A stretch of 64,000 nt of DNA from Tyto alba (GCF_018691265.1 NW_024881279.1:4059243-4123242), one strand, 5' to 3'; counted from the stretch's first letter, positions 24,792-38,290 are shown. Translations and numbers: made by a program. The notes: generated by a model from the letters alone, not told the origin.

Positions 24792-27528
24792 GAAATATCC
24801 CGTGGCAAAAGAAGTGAAAAAATGTGGAGATGGGGAAAAGAAGCCGATGATGTAGCAGGAAGAGCACAAGTTTTCCATCGCGAGCAGCACGCACAGCATC
24901 CCACCTGCCCGCCAAGCTGCTGAATATTTGCCACCTGTCTGCTTATATAAAGCTTCTCCTAGTTTATAACTAACAGCTTGAAAACCGGTATATAATATCA
25001 AACTCTAAATCAGCGCTTCACGCTGACACACCATATGCCATCATGTATTTAGGTAGTCACCAAAAGTGTTAACAGCGATTATTTAAAAATTATTACAGTT
25101 TATTCATGCAGAGAATCCCTTCTTGCACCGATTCAAATCCTCCGAGCTGAGAATATTTTATAAACTACATTTTTCCACAAATTTTCAATCTTATTTTACG
25201 CTCATTAATTATTTTATTTTCTTTTAAAACAACAGACTTGATTAACAAGGTATTAATTTACAGTGGTGTTTTCAGGGGAAATTACTTCACGGAACTAAAA
25301 TTAAAAGGTATGAGTTACTCTCCTTCATAAACTTTTTCATTTTTTATGGCTTAAGAGGGATTTAATACTTTATTGAAATTCTGAACATCAGTACCTCACC
25401 TGAATACAGTCTCCCAGCAGTAAATTCTCCTAAATGTTCCCTGTTTAGTTAAGGATTAAAGCCCCTGCCTAACAGTAATAGCTAACTACAGTGTTCCAAC
25501 AACCACCCCATATCAGTTATTATTGATCAGTACCGGGCTACTTTAATAATTTCTATGCTAATGCACAGAATTCAAAGAGCTTGGCATTTTCATTACAAAA
25601 AGCATTAAAATAGCGGAAGACTGTCTAGAAAGATGGACTGAACATCTCCATGAGAAAAAATGGAAATGCAGTCTCCAGCAGTGCATGGAAACAGGGGATG
25701 TATGGAGGTGACCAGGGGCCTGCCAAGTGGGATGGGGAGAATGTTCTAGATTGCTCCGGGATAGGCAGCAGAGGCATAGGAAGAAATAAAAGAGATGACG
25801 CTCTTGGGACACATCGACAGAGAAAACATGACCTTCTTGGAATGAATTTTGTCACACGATTGTGCAAGAGTCTGAAAAACACGAGGATGCGTGGAGCTGG
25901 CAGAGGGCTCTAGCAAGGGGCAGGATTCCCCAGGGTGAAGCATTGCCAGGACAGGGATGAAGATGGACCCACGGCATAAGCCAGGAGCGTTGGCCATAGG
26001 GCTCCCATATGGTCTGGGAAATATCCCAGCCAACTCGTACTCACCAGGATCATCCTTATGCCCTGTAGGATAACAGCCATGCAGGGGACAGGACGTGAAA
26101 AGTAAGGTTTAGAGGGAAGCTGAAGCTTTTTTGTTATTATTACAGATTTCACCCCTCACTGCTGAACTTTGCAAGACATAAAACCATAAAATGCACCAAA
26201 CAGAATTCAGCTGAAGGACTGTAAGTATCTAAATTAATTTTTCATACTCAGTAGATATCCAGACAAGCTTTATAATCCCAGCCTTCCCTGTCTGAGAGCT
26301 CTCCATAGCCTTTTTTCCTCACCGGCATGGTAACATTAACAAATAGAGGTGAGCTGAAATGCTTTGCACTGTGGGAGCCTGCAGGTGCAACCAACACTGC
26401 TCCGAGACAGCAGCTGCTCAGGGATGACACTTTCTGGCACCTTCTCTCCCAGCTTGCCCCAAGCTGGACGTCTCTGCCCACCATCACCCGCCGGAGGATG
26501 GGACATGGCCCGTTTTTTTTTTGAGGAGGCTGCAGGAAAGGGCAGGGTGACACAGGGTTGAGTGATGGTTTGCTGGAAGATCTCAGGCTCACAAATCACC
26601 TCTGCAAGGTCCCGCATCCCGGTCTCCAAAAAATACGTGATTCACCAGCCCCTATTTCACACAGACTGCTTTCTCCTGGATGGGCCACTCAAACTCCTCC
26701 TGTGGGCAGCTCAAGGCCTTTTTAAGACTCAGAATAACTGAAAGGTTATCTCAGAAGGGTGCTTTGCTAAGAGCACAAGGTGCAGATCTTCAAATGCTAC
26801 TCAAGCTGCTCCTCCTGCCCCAGCCCGACTGGTTTTCCACCCAAGCACAGCATCTTCTCTGTGTTTCCTCGGTTCAGCAGAAGCAAGGAGACTCTGCCCT
26901 CCTTCCTGGTGCTGGTGACTGTTTACAGCATTTGCTCACCACACCTGGGAATAGCATCCACAGAAAACCAGTCACAGTAAAGAAGTCCCTGCACACCCTC
27001 AGGCCTTTCATCAGAGAGCAATGTGGATAAAAATCTGCACAGACGAGCCTTTTTCAGCTTGCTGGTAGGCTTAAACATGGCAGTGTGCAAAGGCTCACAT
27101 CACTCAGCTCTGGAAAACTTTTTTTTTCAGGTTGATGCATATAAGAAGTAGATTTACAAATTAAAAAAAAAAAAAATGTAGGGCATAAACCCACACAAAG
27201 AGCAGAAAATAAAAATAAGGGAGAAGGGAGCGCCCATTCCCATGGATTTTCTCCAGTAATACAGGCAGACCTGGGAGGCTGCAATCAGCACTGATACAGG
27301 CTCTCTCTTGGATGAAGAAAGCATAAATAAATAAAAAGTAATTAGATTAATCAAGTAAGGAGCCATTTAGCAGCTAATTAAAATACCCAATTAATTATAA
27401 CTTCTTCAAAACAGTCTGCTAAAAACAGGCCAATAATGCCCAGGCAGAAAATAAACAGCTTATTTTGGTTTTATTTCATGCCTTCCACTGCATGCTCAAT
27501 GCCACCTGCCTGCCAGGCTGTCTCACAG

Positions 27529-27605
27529 CTGGATCCACACTGGATCCCTGGACTGGATCCCAGATCCCTTGGATCAAAACCTTAACCCCCTTGGATCAAA
27601 ACTGC
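27529..27605 (+). repeat. GGATC-rich degenerate repeat patch
   Basis: Three copies of CTGGATCC-like units are followed by two copies of a CTTGGATCAAAAC-type unit, giving five GGATC words in under 80 bases. It looks like a small decayed tandem array of two related units. Confidence 0.6.
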
Positions 27606-28750
27606 TGAGAAGATCCTTATCGCACAAACTATACAGAGAAAAGTATAAATCAGCCTAAAAAAAGGGCATGTCAATTCTCCTCCCTGTTTTACGCTAACAA
27701 AATCTATTTTTCCATTTATCTGCACCTTCTGCTGTATCGATCAGCAGCACCAAGCAAAGACTGTGGCAAAGTGACTTTTTATAGAGTCGGTGCGAGCAGG
27801 GAGCTGCGATGCAAGTGTCACTGGCTTGACAAAAACCTGCTCGGGTCATCTGTCATCCTCACAGCTCCTCACTGCCCTTAAAGTTTGGGGAGAATTCATG
27901 GTACTAAGACACAGAGGAAAAAAAAACCTTCCCATTTCTATTTGTTACAGGTGCTAAATTCCTACAAACAGCCTTTACTGACTATAAGTGATTTCATCAT
28001 TAAGCTTGTGCTTTCCTCAAAAGATAACTGTAAACTGCCAGTGGAAATATAATGGCAATAAACCGATAGCCAGTATTTTACTTATTATGTGCTTTTTGTT
28101 ATGAAACATTTAGGGGTTTGGTTTTTTCGTACTGTAACAAGTACCAAGACAAATGCAACGACGAAAGAAAAATTAAGACCAATATCTTCCAAAGTGTTTG
28201 TGTGTTTCCTCACTCTACATTATTTACTACTGATCTCATATAGAAGATCTATATAATAATGCTAAGCAGTTAATTGTTTTTTAAACCTTTAAAAAAAAAA
28301 AGATTAATTCAGATGCTAACATGTACCTTAGAAATACATGTAATGTCATACAGTAAAAAAACTCAGGACTTATAGAAATTAATTCACAGATAAAGCTCCT
28401 GTTTATACTCAGTATTTGATACGTCTCACTAGGGATAAACCTCACTTGGCTCTGCTTTAGAAAATACCTACTCATTCAAAAGCTCATTCATTCCAAGACA
28501 AGTTAGAACATTATTTCTACAACAGTTTAAAGTGTTTCCTTCAACACACTAAGCTAAATTTTTTACCTTCCTTAGAACAAGAGATTTTAGAAGGTTTTCC
28601 AAATCTATCATTCAAAAACCACAGCAGTCTACAAAGATTATCCCTTATACTGCCAGAAGACACGAGTTACAGCCATTTACAGAGTTTGAAAATAATTTTC
28701 CATGCCCCTACAAAACACTCCTCTTACATTTCAACTAAATATTGATATTC

Positions 28751-28918
28751 CTTTTTTTTTAAAAAAAAAAACAAAAAAAAAAACCAAAATACCAAAAGTA
28801 TGTAAATGTTTGCAGGGTGACCAAAAGGAGGAGAAAATTAGAATAATAAATAGAAAAAAAATCTACATTTAAAAAAAAAAAAACAACCAAACAAAACAAA
28901 AAACAAACAAACAAACAA
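28751..28918 (+). repeat. A/C low-complexity region with (CAAA)n
   Basis: It starts with nine T followed by eleven A (28752-28771), a perfect A/T hairpin, then A-rich DNA with scattered C. After a short ordinary stretch it ends in a CAAA array at about 28884-28918. The open frame across it on the other strand is a low-complexity artefact. Confidence 0.85.
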
Positions 28919-31900
28919 GTAATATGATATTTCATAGGAAACTTATACAAAAATTCTGCATTCCCAGATCAAAACACTCCATGAAGCATTTTGCAGATGT
29001 GGCTCTTGGGTGTTTTCTCATCCAATGAACATTATGAGATGATGTGAACGAAATGTCAGTAAATAGATTAAAGTTATCTAGAGATGCAGTAATTCTACCT
29101 GATTGCTTTGAAATGTCAGAGTTCTCCAGCTCCTCGCTGGGGATGATGGCTTTTTCTGGAGCCTTTCTGAGGAGCAAAGAGACAATATTTGGGGATTCAA
29201 GGCTGCTCCTTTCTTAAGCTGGGTCCCCACTGGCAAGTGCTCTTTTGGGTTAACTGTTAGTATTTTATGTATGTTAATGTCAGGGAAAGTAAGTTATATT
29301 ACTACATTCCCGGAGGTTACCAGGGAGTTTCAGTTGTGTAGACAAGATAATACAGATGACAGGTCATTACAAACTGGATACCTTCTCCTAGATAGAACAA
29401 ACGGGATAACAAAGCATTTCTTAAACACTTCTCCAATTCTTGATCTTTTCTGAAGTGTCCAAAACAAAAGGTGAATGCAAGGAAGTAGATAAATGTGGCT
29501 TCTTCTGCTCCAGAGTACATGCTCTGCAATCAGATTGAAAAGGAAAGAAAAAAAAAAAAAAAAGCCAAATAGCTGTTCATATCTGTTCATATAACATGAT
29601 GAAAAACACCTCAGCCCAGTGCAGAAAAAAAAAAGAAAAAAGGATAAAAAGAGATCACAGTGTTCCTGAAAACACAAAAAGAAACCCTTTGAATAATTTC
29701 TATCCATTAGGAAATTGCCATCAATTTAAGAAATTGGTGAAATCTGATTTTAAAACAATCTGCCAAAAATCCCATCAGGTTAGGAAGGGGATGCATGCGG
29801 AGAACGGCAGCTGGGGAGGAGCAGGGCTCTGATGGGCCCCCCCCGAGCTCGCTGCACGGAGCAGCCCCACGCACCGCCCGTGCCCATGGAAAACGAAGGA
29901 AAACAGAGACTTTCAGTTTTAAAAGAGCCAAAGGAATTAGCTACAACTGATGAACCCAAAACTGCAGCCTGCAACCTGTTCACATTTCTAAAGTGAACCC
30001 AAAAGTAACTGCACTCAGATTTTCACCAACTCATTATGTAAAATAAAACCCAGCTGAAAGCCAGTGTGGGGCCACAAAATGCCTTCATTATCTTTCAGTT
30101 CTGTTCCAGTAAAAATGCAGCCAAAATCTCATGGGTTCAGAGGGGCTGAGGTTTTTGTCTTAATAGCCTTTTAGTTCCTCGACACTGTACAGCTTCAGCA
30201 AGATTTTCTGCCAGTTTGTTTGGACCTAACAAGCTGTTTTACCATTAAAACAAAACACAATGTGTCCAGGAGTATTAAACATTTTCCACAAGGCCCTGTT
30301 TTACAGTGACTCCAAGAATGACAATGCCAAACTACGAGTCTGAGACAGATGTTTTCCAGATGTGCAGAGCATCTCACATACACACTGGATGCAGAGCTTT
30401 TCCAAAATGCTATCCGAGTTGTACCTGCTGCCTTTAGATTGGTTGACCCCTGTGTTTCTGCTTCTGGGAAAGTATTCTTATGAATAATTTTCTCCAGAAA
30501 ACAGCCACATATTTCAAATGCCTAGAGCAGGGTGAAGAATACAGTCTGATTATGACCATTGTATGGAACAAATGGGAAAGCACTGGGAAGCTGTGGATGG
30601 AGAGGTGCAGCGCTGCGAGCGTGACTTTTTTACTGCACACTCGCGCTCCAGGTCCCAGCCAGACAAGCAAATTACATGAAAGCCATCCAGCATCAGAAAC
30701 CCGGAGATGATCAAGGGCTTCAGCAGCCTGATGTTTTGTTAACACAGATTGCTCCGTTCTTGGGATGAAAAGGACAAAGGCAGGAGGGCGATGCCAGCCC
30801 AGCGGAGCAGCCACATGGCACTGGCATGAACCGGCTCCTCAAACTGCGTTTGTCGGAGTGCATGAACTGAACAAAGCCACTTGGCTCTAATTTAGAGCAT
30901 GGATTTTTATGCTCTAAACAGTAAATATTCCTTACTCCAACCTCCCTTCCCCCAAGTGCCAACTCACCGATGGCATCAAGCCCACGGGAAGGAAGAGCTC
31001 CCTCACCGCGCACGGCTGCGATGCTTCTGTAGAGGTTAAACCATGGATGGAGATGATCCTCCAACGCTGAGTGAACAGAAATCTCTGCCCCCCTGTGCAG
31101 GAGCACCCCTGAGGCTCCTGCTCAGCAGGGCCTGAGTGTGCAGAGCCCACCCCACAGTCCCACACCACCACAGCCCTTTGCACAGCTCGCAGCGAGCTCC
31201 CAGCACCTGGACTCCTTGAGCTGAGTGGGTATTCACAGCACTTGATTTTTCCCACCCCACCCCATGTTATTCTAGAATTCAAGTATAAATACATGAACAC
31301 TGGCCATGTGAAAACAGCACTGTGGCAACTTGCTTTTAGACTGTTTTGCAACTCAAGCCAGAGGAACACAGCAGAACCCAAAGTTCAGTTACTCTTCAAA
31401 AACCTTTGTGTTACATGCGACAAACCCAAACAAAAATATTTATTTCTAAATATTTCCCTTAGAAAAGCCTAAGCACAGCTCTGGATCCAAAAAAAAAAAA
31501 GGCCTAATATCAGAGGTTCCTGTGAGCCCACAGGAGATTTTGCTATTGCTACCAGTTTACCTGCGAGGCACCCAGACGCTACGGTAAGGGGTAACTATCC
31601 ACAGCTGGTCCAGCTGTCTGTCAGTCTTTGATTGAGTTTATTCACGGGCAGGTTCTGAGGATCACACTGCCAAATAAGATTTGCTTTAATTGGCTATGCT
31701 GGTCCTCCCAGAGGAGCTATAAGATGGGGCTTCCACAGCACGTAGCTGCAAATACAAAGTTAAATCCAGTTTTCTACAAATATTCAGGAACATTTGCTTC
31801 CTGGCAACATTCCTGTTAGTAAACCAATTTGCTAAAATATTCATGAATAGCAAACTAACAGGCCATGGATACAGCCAAAGTGCTTACTGACGAAAATACA

Positions 31901-33199
31901 ACTAAATATTCACTGTAAATGTTTTTACTGTATTTGTCTTGCTCTAGATTGAATGGGGAAAAAAAAAAAAAACCACACTATAATAATTCCCAGCTTTCAG
32001 CATTGTGGCTTCCACTGGAAAACCACTAGTGAGAGGATTGGCCGGCCTTGGAGAAAGGCCCCCAAAACTGACCTGCGCCCACAGGGTCCTTGCACATGCC
32101 CTAACCCCGCAGAGAGGAACCACGGCAGTACTGGGCATCAACACCTCCAAATCCCAGGACAAAAATGTCCCTGGCGAGCTGGTGCAGCAGAAGAGCGAGG
32201 AGGTGACGATGCTGCTATGGCAAAACCTTGCCTGAGCTCGAACAGCAAAGCAAAAGCCCCGTCTATGTTTTGGATGCACTCAAATTCCTTCCCGTGAGCT
32301 TTTCTACATCTTGCTCACAACCCTCTGAGCAGGATAAATAAATAAAAACCTACTAAAATTTCATATATTACTCTGAAATAATTTAAAAACTGAAATTCCT
32401 TGCATTATTCCTGAACAACAGCTGCATTCGCTAAACGCTCAATTCAACTGCCAACTGTGGCAGACAAAAAGCAAGCAAGGAGGGAAGAGGAAAACTCTGA
32501 CAGACCCTGACAGGAGATTGCAGTCATTGCAGGAGAAGACAAACCCCATGCATTTTACATGGTAAACCTCTTACAGGTGAACCTTTGTTTAGCCCATCAG
32601 GCTGTTTCCAGTGAAAACAACTCTCACTGAAAAGGAAAACAAATTTCTTCCTTTGGACTTGTCACACCAATAGGCTTTTTACTATGAAGGTTACACTTAA
32701 ATATAATTGTAAGTGATAAAATTTCTCACTCCACATTGTGTGGTTCTTTCTTCCTTTGAATTTTTAACTGAAATTGCAGAAGAGGAATAAGCTGTGGTTT
32801 TCTCCACCACACACGTTCATTTCCATGGGGGATTTTTTTGTTCAGCAAAACCATTATGAGACAAGGAGGCTGCAACTGCATCTGCAAAACTGCAATATTT
32901 CCTTTCCCTTACAGAGCCCCAAACCCAAATATGGGGCAACTCTTCATGCGAGTGCAGCAGCTGGATGGGTTTCACAGCCTCCCATCCTGCATGCCAAGGA
33001 CAGCACAACTCCCCGCTTACAGACATTATGTGCCACCATCACCCCTCTACTGACCACTAACTACCAGTTGCATCCCTGCTTGAACACAGGGATTCAGCCT
33101 TCAGCAGCCCCAGCCAGCCCAGGTCCCTCCTTCACCCCTGAAAAACCTACAGCACATGCCAGGGGATTTTATAGGGACAGGGAACCTAGAATTGGGATG
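28919..33199. other. Plain intron
   Basis: It contains a run of 16 A at 29548-29563, a 10-bp perfect tandem duplication at 29573-29592 and a run of 8 C at 29837-29844. The 149-codon minus-strand frame at 30932-31381 lies in locally GC-rich DNA and resembles no known protein. No exon is supported. Confidence 0.5.
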
Positions 33200-33390
33200 A
33201 TTTACCAAGAGCTCTGATAGTTATTTCTATGACCTTAAGAAAGTCACTGGCTCTCTTCTAGACTGCAATTCCCTCTCTAGAATGGGTAGATTACTATTTT
33301 CCTGGCATGCAAGAGTGTTGTGAGGTCTAATCCATTAATCTTTGTAAAGCACTCTAGGACACTTTGATGGAAAATGCAAAATATTATCAG
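33200..33390 (+). mobile_element. MIR-type SINE fragment
   Basis: The order of words follows the amniote MIR/core-SINE layout. It has tatgacctt..gaaagtcact near 33230, a decayed central part, atgggtagattact near 33284, gttgtgaggtctaat at about 33317, then tttgtaaagcactctaggac and a tail ending gcaaaatattatcag. The copy is old and diverged and has no coding potential. It is assigned from memory of the consensus; the 5' edge is uncertain. Confidence 0.65.
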
Positions 33391-33766
33391 TAAAAGCCTC
33401 CCATTTAAATCTCACCTGGAAACCTTCCTCTTACTCCTTAATTTGTGATTGATCCCCACTCAATTAGAGGTAATGGGATTTACATGTACACTCCAGCAGC
33501 GGAGCAGACCCCACAGGAAGATGCCAGTGGCCACGTCGGTGCTAATTCACATGAAGTAACGGGGTGATCGGTACCTGCAAGTCAGTGAGCCACGGTTGGG
33601 TGCTGCATCCCTGTACTGCACAGCGACCATCCAGACCGGTGCTGGGTGAAGGGACAGGGCACAGATACCACCACCACCACAGCACCCATCCCTACACAGA
33701 CATGGCTGCACTTCTAATTAACGAAGCACTTTATGATTGAAATTCCTCTCCATGACTCAGCTTCTT

Positions 33767-33769
<3 letters not shown>

Positions 33770-33797
<28 letters not shown>
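33770..33797 (+). repeat. Poly-A run, 28 bases
   Basis: An uninterrupted A run followed by GAAAAG. The preceding sequence is not a recognised retroposon. Its length makes it a probable length polymorphism and assembly weak point. Confidence 0.85.
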
Positions 33798-34944
33798 GAA
33801 AAGTTTCTACTCAAAAAGCCTTCGAGTCACTAGCATAGAGCAAATCTGCAGATCATTCATTAGCTCACTATGTCAAGTTTTAACATTCGTGGGAACAGTT
33901 TCATTTCATGTGGGCGAGGGAAGGCAGATAACCTCACTGCTGGCATTTCGTGCGCCTCCAACGAGAATACGGCTTTAATACAATACGCAAAAGCAACCGG
34001 GGAATTACAAAGGGCTTTATCAGTACCTCGTGCCACAAAGCACTGGCAGAGTGCTTATTTTAAACAGTATTCCTCCAACTTCACAGCACCTCCGGTAGGA
34101 TTTAGCCCTCTCGAGCATATTAGCAAAAAGTGCCTGTGAAATCCCAGAGCGGAGAGGCAGGAAGGGAGCGGACGCTGGTGGAAGCTGCACTGGCTTTTTC
34201 TTCCTTGCAGCCACTTAATTGAATCTGCAGTGTCCCAGCCTGTTGATATTCCCCGGCACTCAGAATTTCAACTTGCTCCATGGATTTTTAGACTGAGCAC
34301 CCAGAAAAATTAGCATTTGTGCTGAAAAGCTTTTAACCAACTGTTCTCAAGTGTCAGTCCTTTTATCTTTAAAACACTTCTAAATCTCCTTGCCTGAGTC
34401 TTCTCCCCTCACCCTAAAGTTTATCCTATACATTTGATTTCCTCCATTCAGTTTCCAGCATCCTTTACCACAATCTAATCATCTTAATCTTTAGCACTCA
34501 TCTTTACATTTTAAGCTTTACAGTTTTCTTTTTAAAACAACCTCTTGGTCTCTCTCAGGGTCTGCTGTTTGGTTTGTTGTTTCTTCTTTTTATAATTAAG
34601 GTTTTCCCTGGCCTCTATCTCAACACAGAGCTGGAGGTGTCCCATGGAGAGTTACCTGGCACCAAACTGAACATTTCCTCTCAAAAGGTGACTTGTGAGG
34701 CCATTAAATCTATATTTTTTTTTTTATGAATACAATTTATATAATTTTAGAGAACTGAAGGCAACTTCATAAATGTTACAAGAGTGTTGAAGAGCTCAGT
34801 TTCTGATTCCTGTGGTCACTCATTAGCCAATATACCTAATTCTGAAAGAACCCATTTGATACATGAGAAATCCTCCAAATTACTTCAGAAGTGACAGAAG
34901 AGGCGAAAAGATGGCGGGGGGGGATAAATGTTGTTCTTATAGTA

Positions 34945-35085
34945 GAGTTGGTGTAACCATGATGGTCTAAGAACTAAAATGTGCACAGCGTTTACAGGGA
35001 AAGGCAATACCTTTTGTTAGACTAACAACATTTGGGAAAAAAAGCAGATAAACTTTTGTGCATCCGAGGCCTTTCCAGAACTATG
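34945..35085 (+). mobile_element. Old amniote dispersed repeat, perhaps Penelope-like
   Basis: The segment runs gttggtgtaaccatgatgg, tctaagaac, then caataccttttgttagac and taacaac, then aaacttttgtgcatccgagg and cctttccag. This follows a repeat common in turtle, crocodilian and bird genomes, with the hallmark 'CTTTTATTGGACCAACT ... CAAGCTTTCG ... TTCTTCAGG'. I link that hallmark tentatively to the ends of Penelope-like elements. I am more sure that it is an old repeat than of the class. Confidence 0.45.
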
Positions 35086-38066
35086 AGAGATTCAGCAATT
35101 CAGAGGCTCAGTAAATGTGTCACTTTTTAATCATGACTTTGTAATATCATGCCCCACTTTGCTGGCATTTCTCCACTTTATCCACCATTCGAATGGTTTG
35201 GAAAATTGCTGATAGAACAGTGAGAGCTAATACTAAATTCAACAAAATAAAAAAGCAAGTTTTCTTTCATGTTTCCTACATAAGGATCTTCAATATTTAA
35301 GTATGGTTTAAGCTCTCAAATTCATGTACAATAAATATTAATCCAACTTGCAGAGAAGAAAAGTGAGTTGGTCACAGTGAGTCCAGACTGCCATCAAATC
35401 ACGACAAGCACGTGCCAGATGCAAACAGCACATAAAAAAAGGTAAAAAAAATGAAAAGACAAACATCCCCTGACATACTGAGCTTCATAGGCAGCAGAAC
35501 CAAAGTTTGCATAGAATCTCCAACCGGTAAATGCAAGCCACATCCCTGTGTCTCTTCCCACATCCTTCACTTTGATTCTCCATCCTCTTCCTCTGCTTTC
35601 ATTCTCTATCACAACTGCTAAGACTATGCATCAAAAGCAGCTTCATTATCACCTCTCAGATTTCCCAGAATTGCTGCAGTGAAGGTTTACCAGGGCCAGG
35701 CTTTGAGCCAGCTGAGCTGATGCCACCCTAAAGAATAACGAGCTGCACCTCATCTCTCTGCCCTCAACAATATCAAGCTGCAACTCTGGATGCTTTAAAC
35801 TGATACCGTCTCATGCTACCATTGTCTTCCTCCATGTCACAGAGTTTTAGGCTGAGCTTTTCTATTTTCAATGTGTAAACAGTTCCTTAAACTTTCTTAA
35901 TCACCTTTCACACCCTCCTTTAAATTCACACAGAGCAGGGATTTCCAAACTGTGCTTGATGCTGGTGTGGTCTTCCAGCAAGGCAGACAGGCCACGTATT
36001 TCATTAACTGTGAGCTTTGGTGACTGCAGTTCAACCAGTGCACCCTAAATTATAAGGGAGAAGGAAGTTACAAAGAAGAATTCTGACTTCTTGTAGCAGA
36101 TGTTAATACCGCTGCTGAAATATCCTTCAATTCCTTTGTTCACTAGTTGATACATAATATGAAGCTGTTGGGTTTTATGGGAGATATTATGGTCATACAC
36201 AACAAGACTGGGATCTGATGAAGATTAATAGAATAGGCCTTAAATAAGATGAAACAGAAAGTAGTCACTGAGTAAAACTGTTCAACAAGATTCCCAGTCA
36301 TGACTGGTGTAAAAAGCAAACTTTACACAATTCTGTATTAAAAACAAAAGGCCATATAACAGTTACTCATGCACTTCCCAAATAGCCATTGTCTCAAACT
36401 GGAGGTGTAAAAACATCAGGAATGTTGGATAGAGATCACTTCAGGTAACACCAACTTTTCCACTAGCATCATCCATGGTATATTTTCCCCCATTTCAGAT
36501 TTGCTGCCATATCTGAAACCTGACAGCAGTCTACGTAGAGTTGCAGCATCAGAGAAAGAGGGATTTGGTTTTGGTAAAGCAGAAGCAGGTAATGGCACCT
36601 CTGCGAGGATTTACAGTGGGCATAATTCACATTTTGATTGACTATGTCAAATTTAGGGTCTGCCGCAGCACTTCAGTTCCAATTTCCTTTGAACCTGTAG
36701 GATTACCGTTATGGCTATGAGGTCCTCAGCAGAGGTTTCCTATTGCTAGTATGTATTAGGTCTCAGAGACTTTTTTTTTTTTTTTTTAATTCTTACATGT
36801 ATTTCTTCTTTGGGGACTTCTTTAAAACTTTTGCTAAATTTGATTCTTTTTCTTATGCTTAAACTTTCCATGCTCTCCCATTATTGGCATTTTATTTCCA
36901 ATGAAATCCCATCTATATCAACAAGAGTTTCACAACTTAGAGGGCCAAGCTTTCCCTTTCATGAATTTCAGTAATGTGAGCAAAGGTGTTTTAAAATGGA
37001 AAATACTCTTAAAGACCTTAGACATACTCCTACAAAATTTCTATCACCAAAGCTAGGAGCAGACTGTCTCATATTCGCATCCCCACATAAATCAATGGAA
37101 TTTCCATAATTTACCCCAAAGACGGAGGCAGTCTGTTTATAAGGAGTTAAGTTGTCAATCACATTTAAGAGGATTCAGCCCAAAACACCAGGTAAAATTG
37201 ATCCCTCCCCAAAAGACTCGGTGGAGGGAGCTGAAAAAGCAACATGGGAATAGTAAGGAATCCCTCTGGTATTCAGAGTCTTGAATTATTCAGTATAGTG
37301 AGAACTGTATCAGCTCTACTAAGAGCAAACACATATCTCCATTATATATAGCATTTATATCTCTTCATAACATTTGAAACTCCGAATATATTTACATTGG
37401 ACACCAAAATGATCGTTATAGGACAGACCTACACGATGAAGACCCCAGCGTCCTCCCCAGAGGGATTAATTGCATGTCTCCCAACAGCTCTGGATCCATC
37501 TTGCTGCCACAGAAGCAGCCTGTCAGCAGTGCTGCAAAGTTAAATCGGCAAATATTAATTGCCAGCTGGGAAATCTGCCATTAGTTCACACTCAGATTTT
37601 TTCCAGCTGGAAAGAGAGAGAGTGTTAAATGGAGCAGATTTCTTTGCAGTCTGCAAATCAGCCAACAGAGTGGGTTTGCCTGTTTTGCAAGCACTAAATG
37701 AGCAAAACATTCAACACCTTCTCAGAGATGTTTTGAAATGCTATTCTCTAGAACAAATTACTTCTGGAAGTAACAAACTAACCGAACTAACACATGAACA
37801 ACAAATAAAGTACAGAGGAAATAAACCACCAGCACCTGAGACTGAATTCATATCTACTCCAGATTACTGCAGTGATACATTGCACAAGTTATTAGTCTGC
37901 TTGGGTTTTTTTTCAAAGTTTGTAATTTATTTACATTCACGCATAGAAAATTTTCTGTCAACATGCAGAAGATTATAATTTTCCATAATTAGAAAGAAAC
38001 TTTTTGAGAACTGGAGGAAAGATAAAACAAGTAGTTAAAAATGAAAGATGCCATTTAAGGCCGTGA
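35086..38066. other. Plain intron with an ATG-less open frame
   Basis: It holds a run of 17 T at 36771-36787, two CCAGCTGG palindromic E-boxes at 37562-37569 and 37603-37610, and a stop-free stretch of 139 codons at 37559-37978 on the plus strand that contains no ATG. No exon is supported. Confidence 0.5.
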
Positions 38067-38290
38067 AATCATAAGATTGTGGGATGCTATGGGTTGGAAG
38101 AGGCCTCAGCATTTAAACATCAAGTGCAGGGTCATGCCAGGTTGCTCAGGACTCTTCCCAGGCCAGTCTGGAAGTACCCAAAGGTGGTGGTGGCACTTGG
38201 GCAGTCTGCCCCACCACTCAACCATCCTCATGGGAAAGCCATCTCCTTATATCCCGGCTGAACCTCTTGTTTCAGCTCTTCCCCTTTTTA
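38067..38290 (-). mobile_element. Bird-type CR1 LINE 3' tail, antisense
   Basis: On the plus strand the order is that of a reversed CR1 3' end. It reads atcataag near the start, gggttggaagaggcctca, gccaggttgctcagg near 38136, gggcagtctgccc..caccactcaaccatcctcatgg near 38200-38232, then ccggctgaacctcttgtttcag and ccccttttt. The LINE therefore lies on the minus strand, in the same orientation as FSTL4. It is 5'-truncated, diverged and without coding sequence, as is usual for bird CR1 copies. Confidence 0.85.

Larger units (their letters stand above)
17413..28750. other. Plain intron with scattered simple repeats
   Basis: It contains a T/G tract at 19297-19322, a run of 19 A at 19756-19774, a 9-bp inverted repeat at 22628-22650, a 19-bp direct repeat at 24747-24791 and the GGATC-rich patch at 27529-27605. 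No exon was found. The moderately GC-rich stretch near 23200-23400 holds no recognisable gene. Confidence 0.5.

Noticed and set aside
24570..25001. 143-codon minus-strand frame with Cys/Phe/Ser-rich translation
   Set aside because: No recognisable domain, no splice evidence, length near chance expectation.
30932..31381. 149-codon minus-strand open frame
   Set aside because: It lies in locally GC-rich DNA where stops are rarer, and the translation shows no domain, signal peptide or known similarity.
32774..33217. 147-codon plus-strand open frame
   Set aside because: It opens at TTG; the first ATG comes 17 codons later. It runs into the MIR fragment and resembles nothing known.
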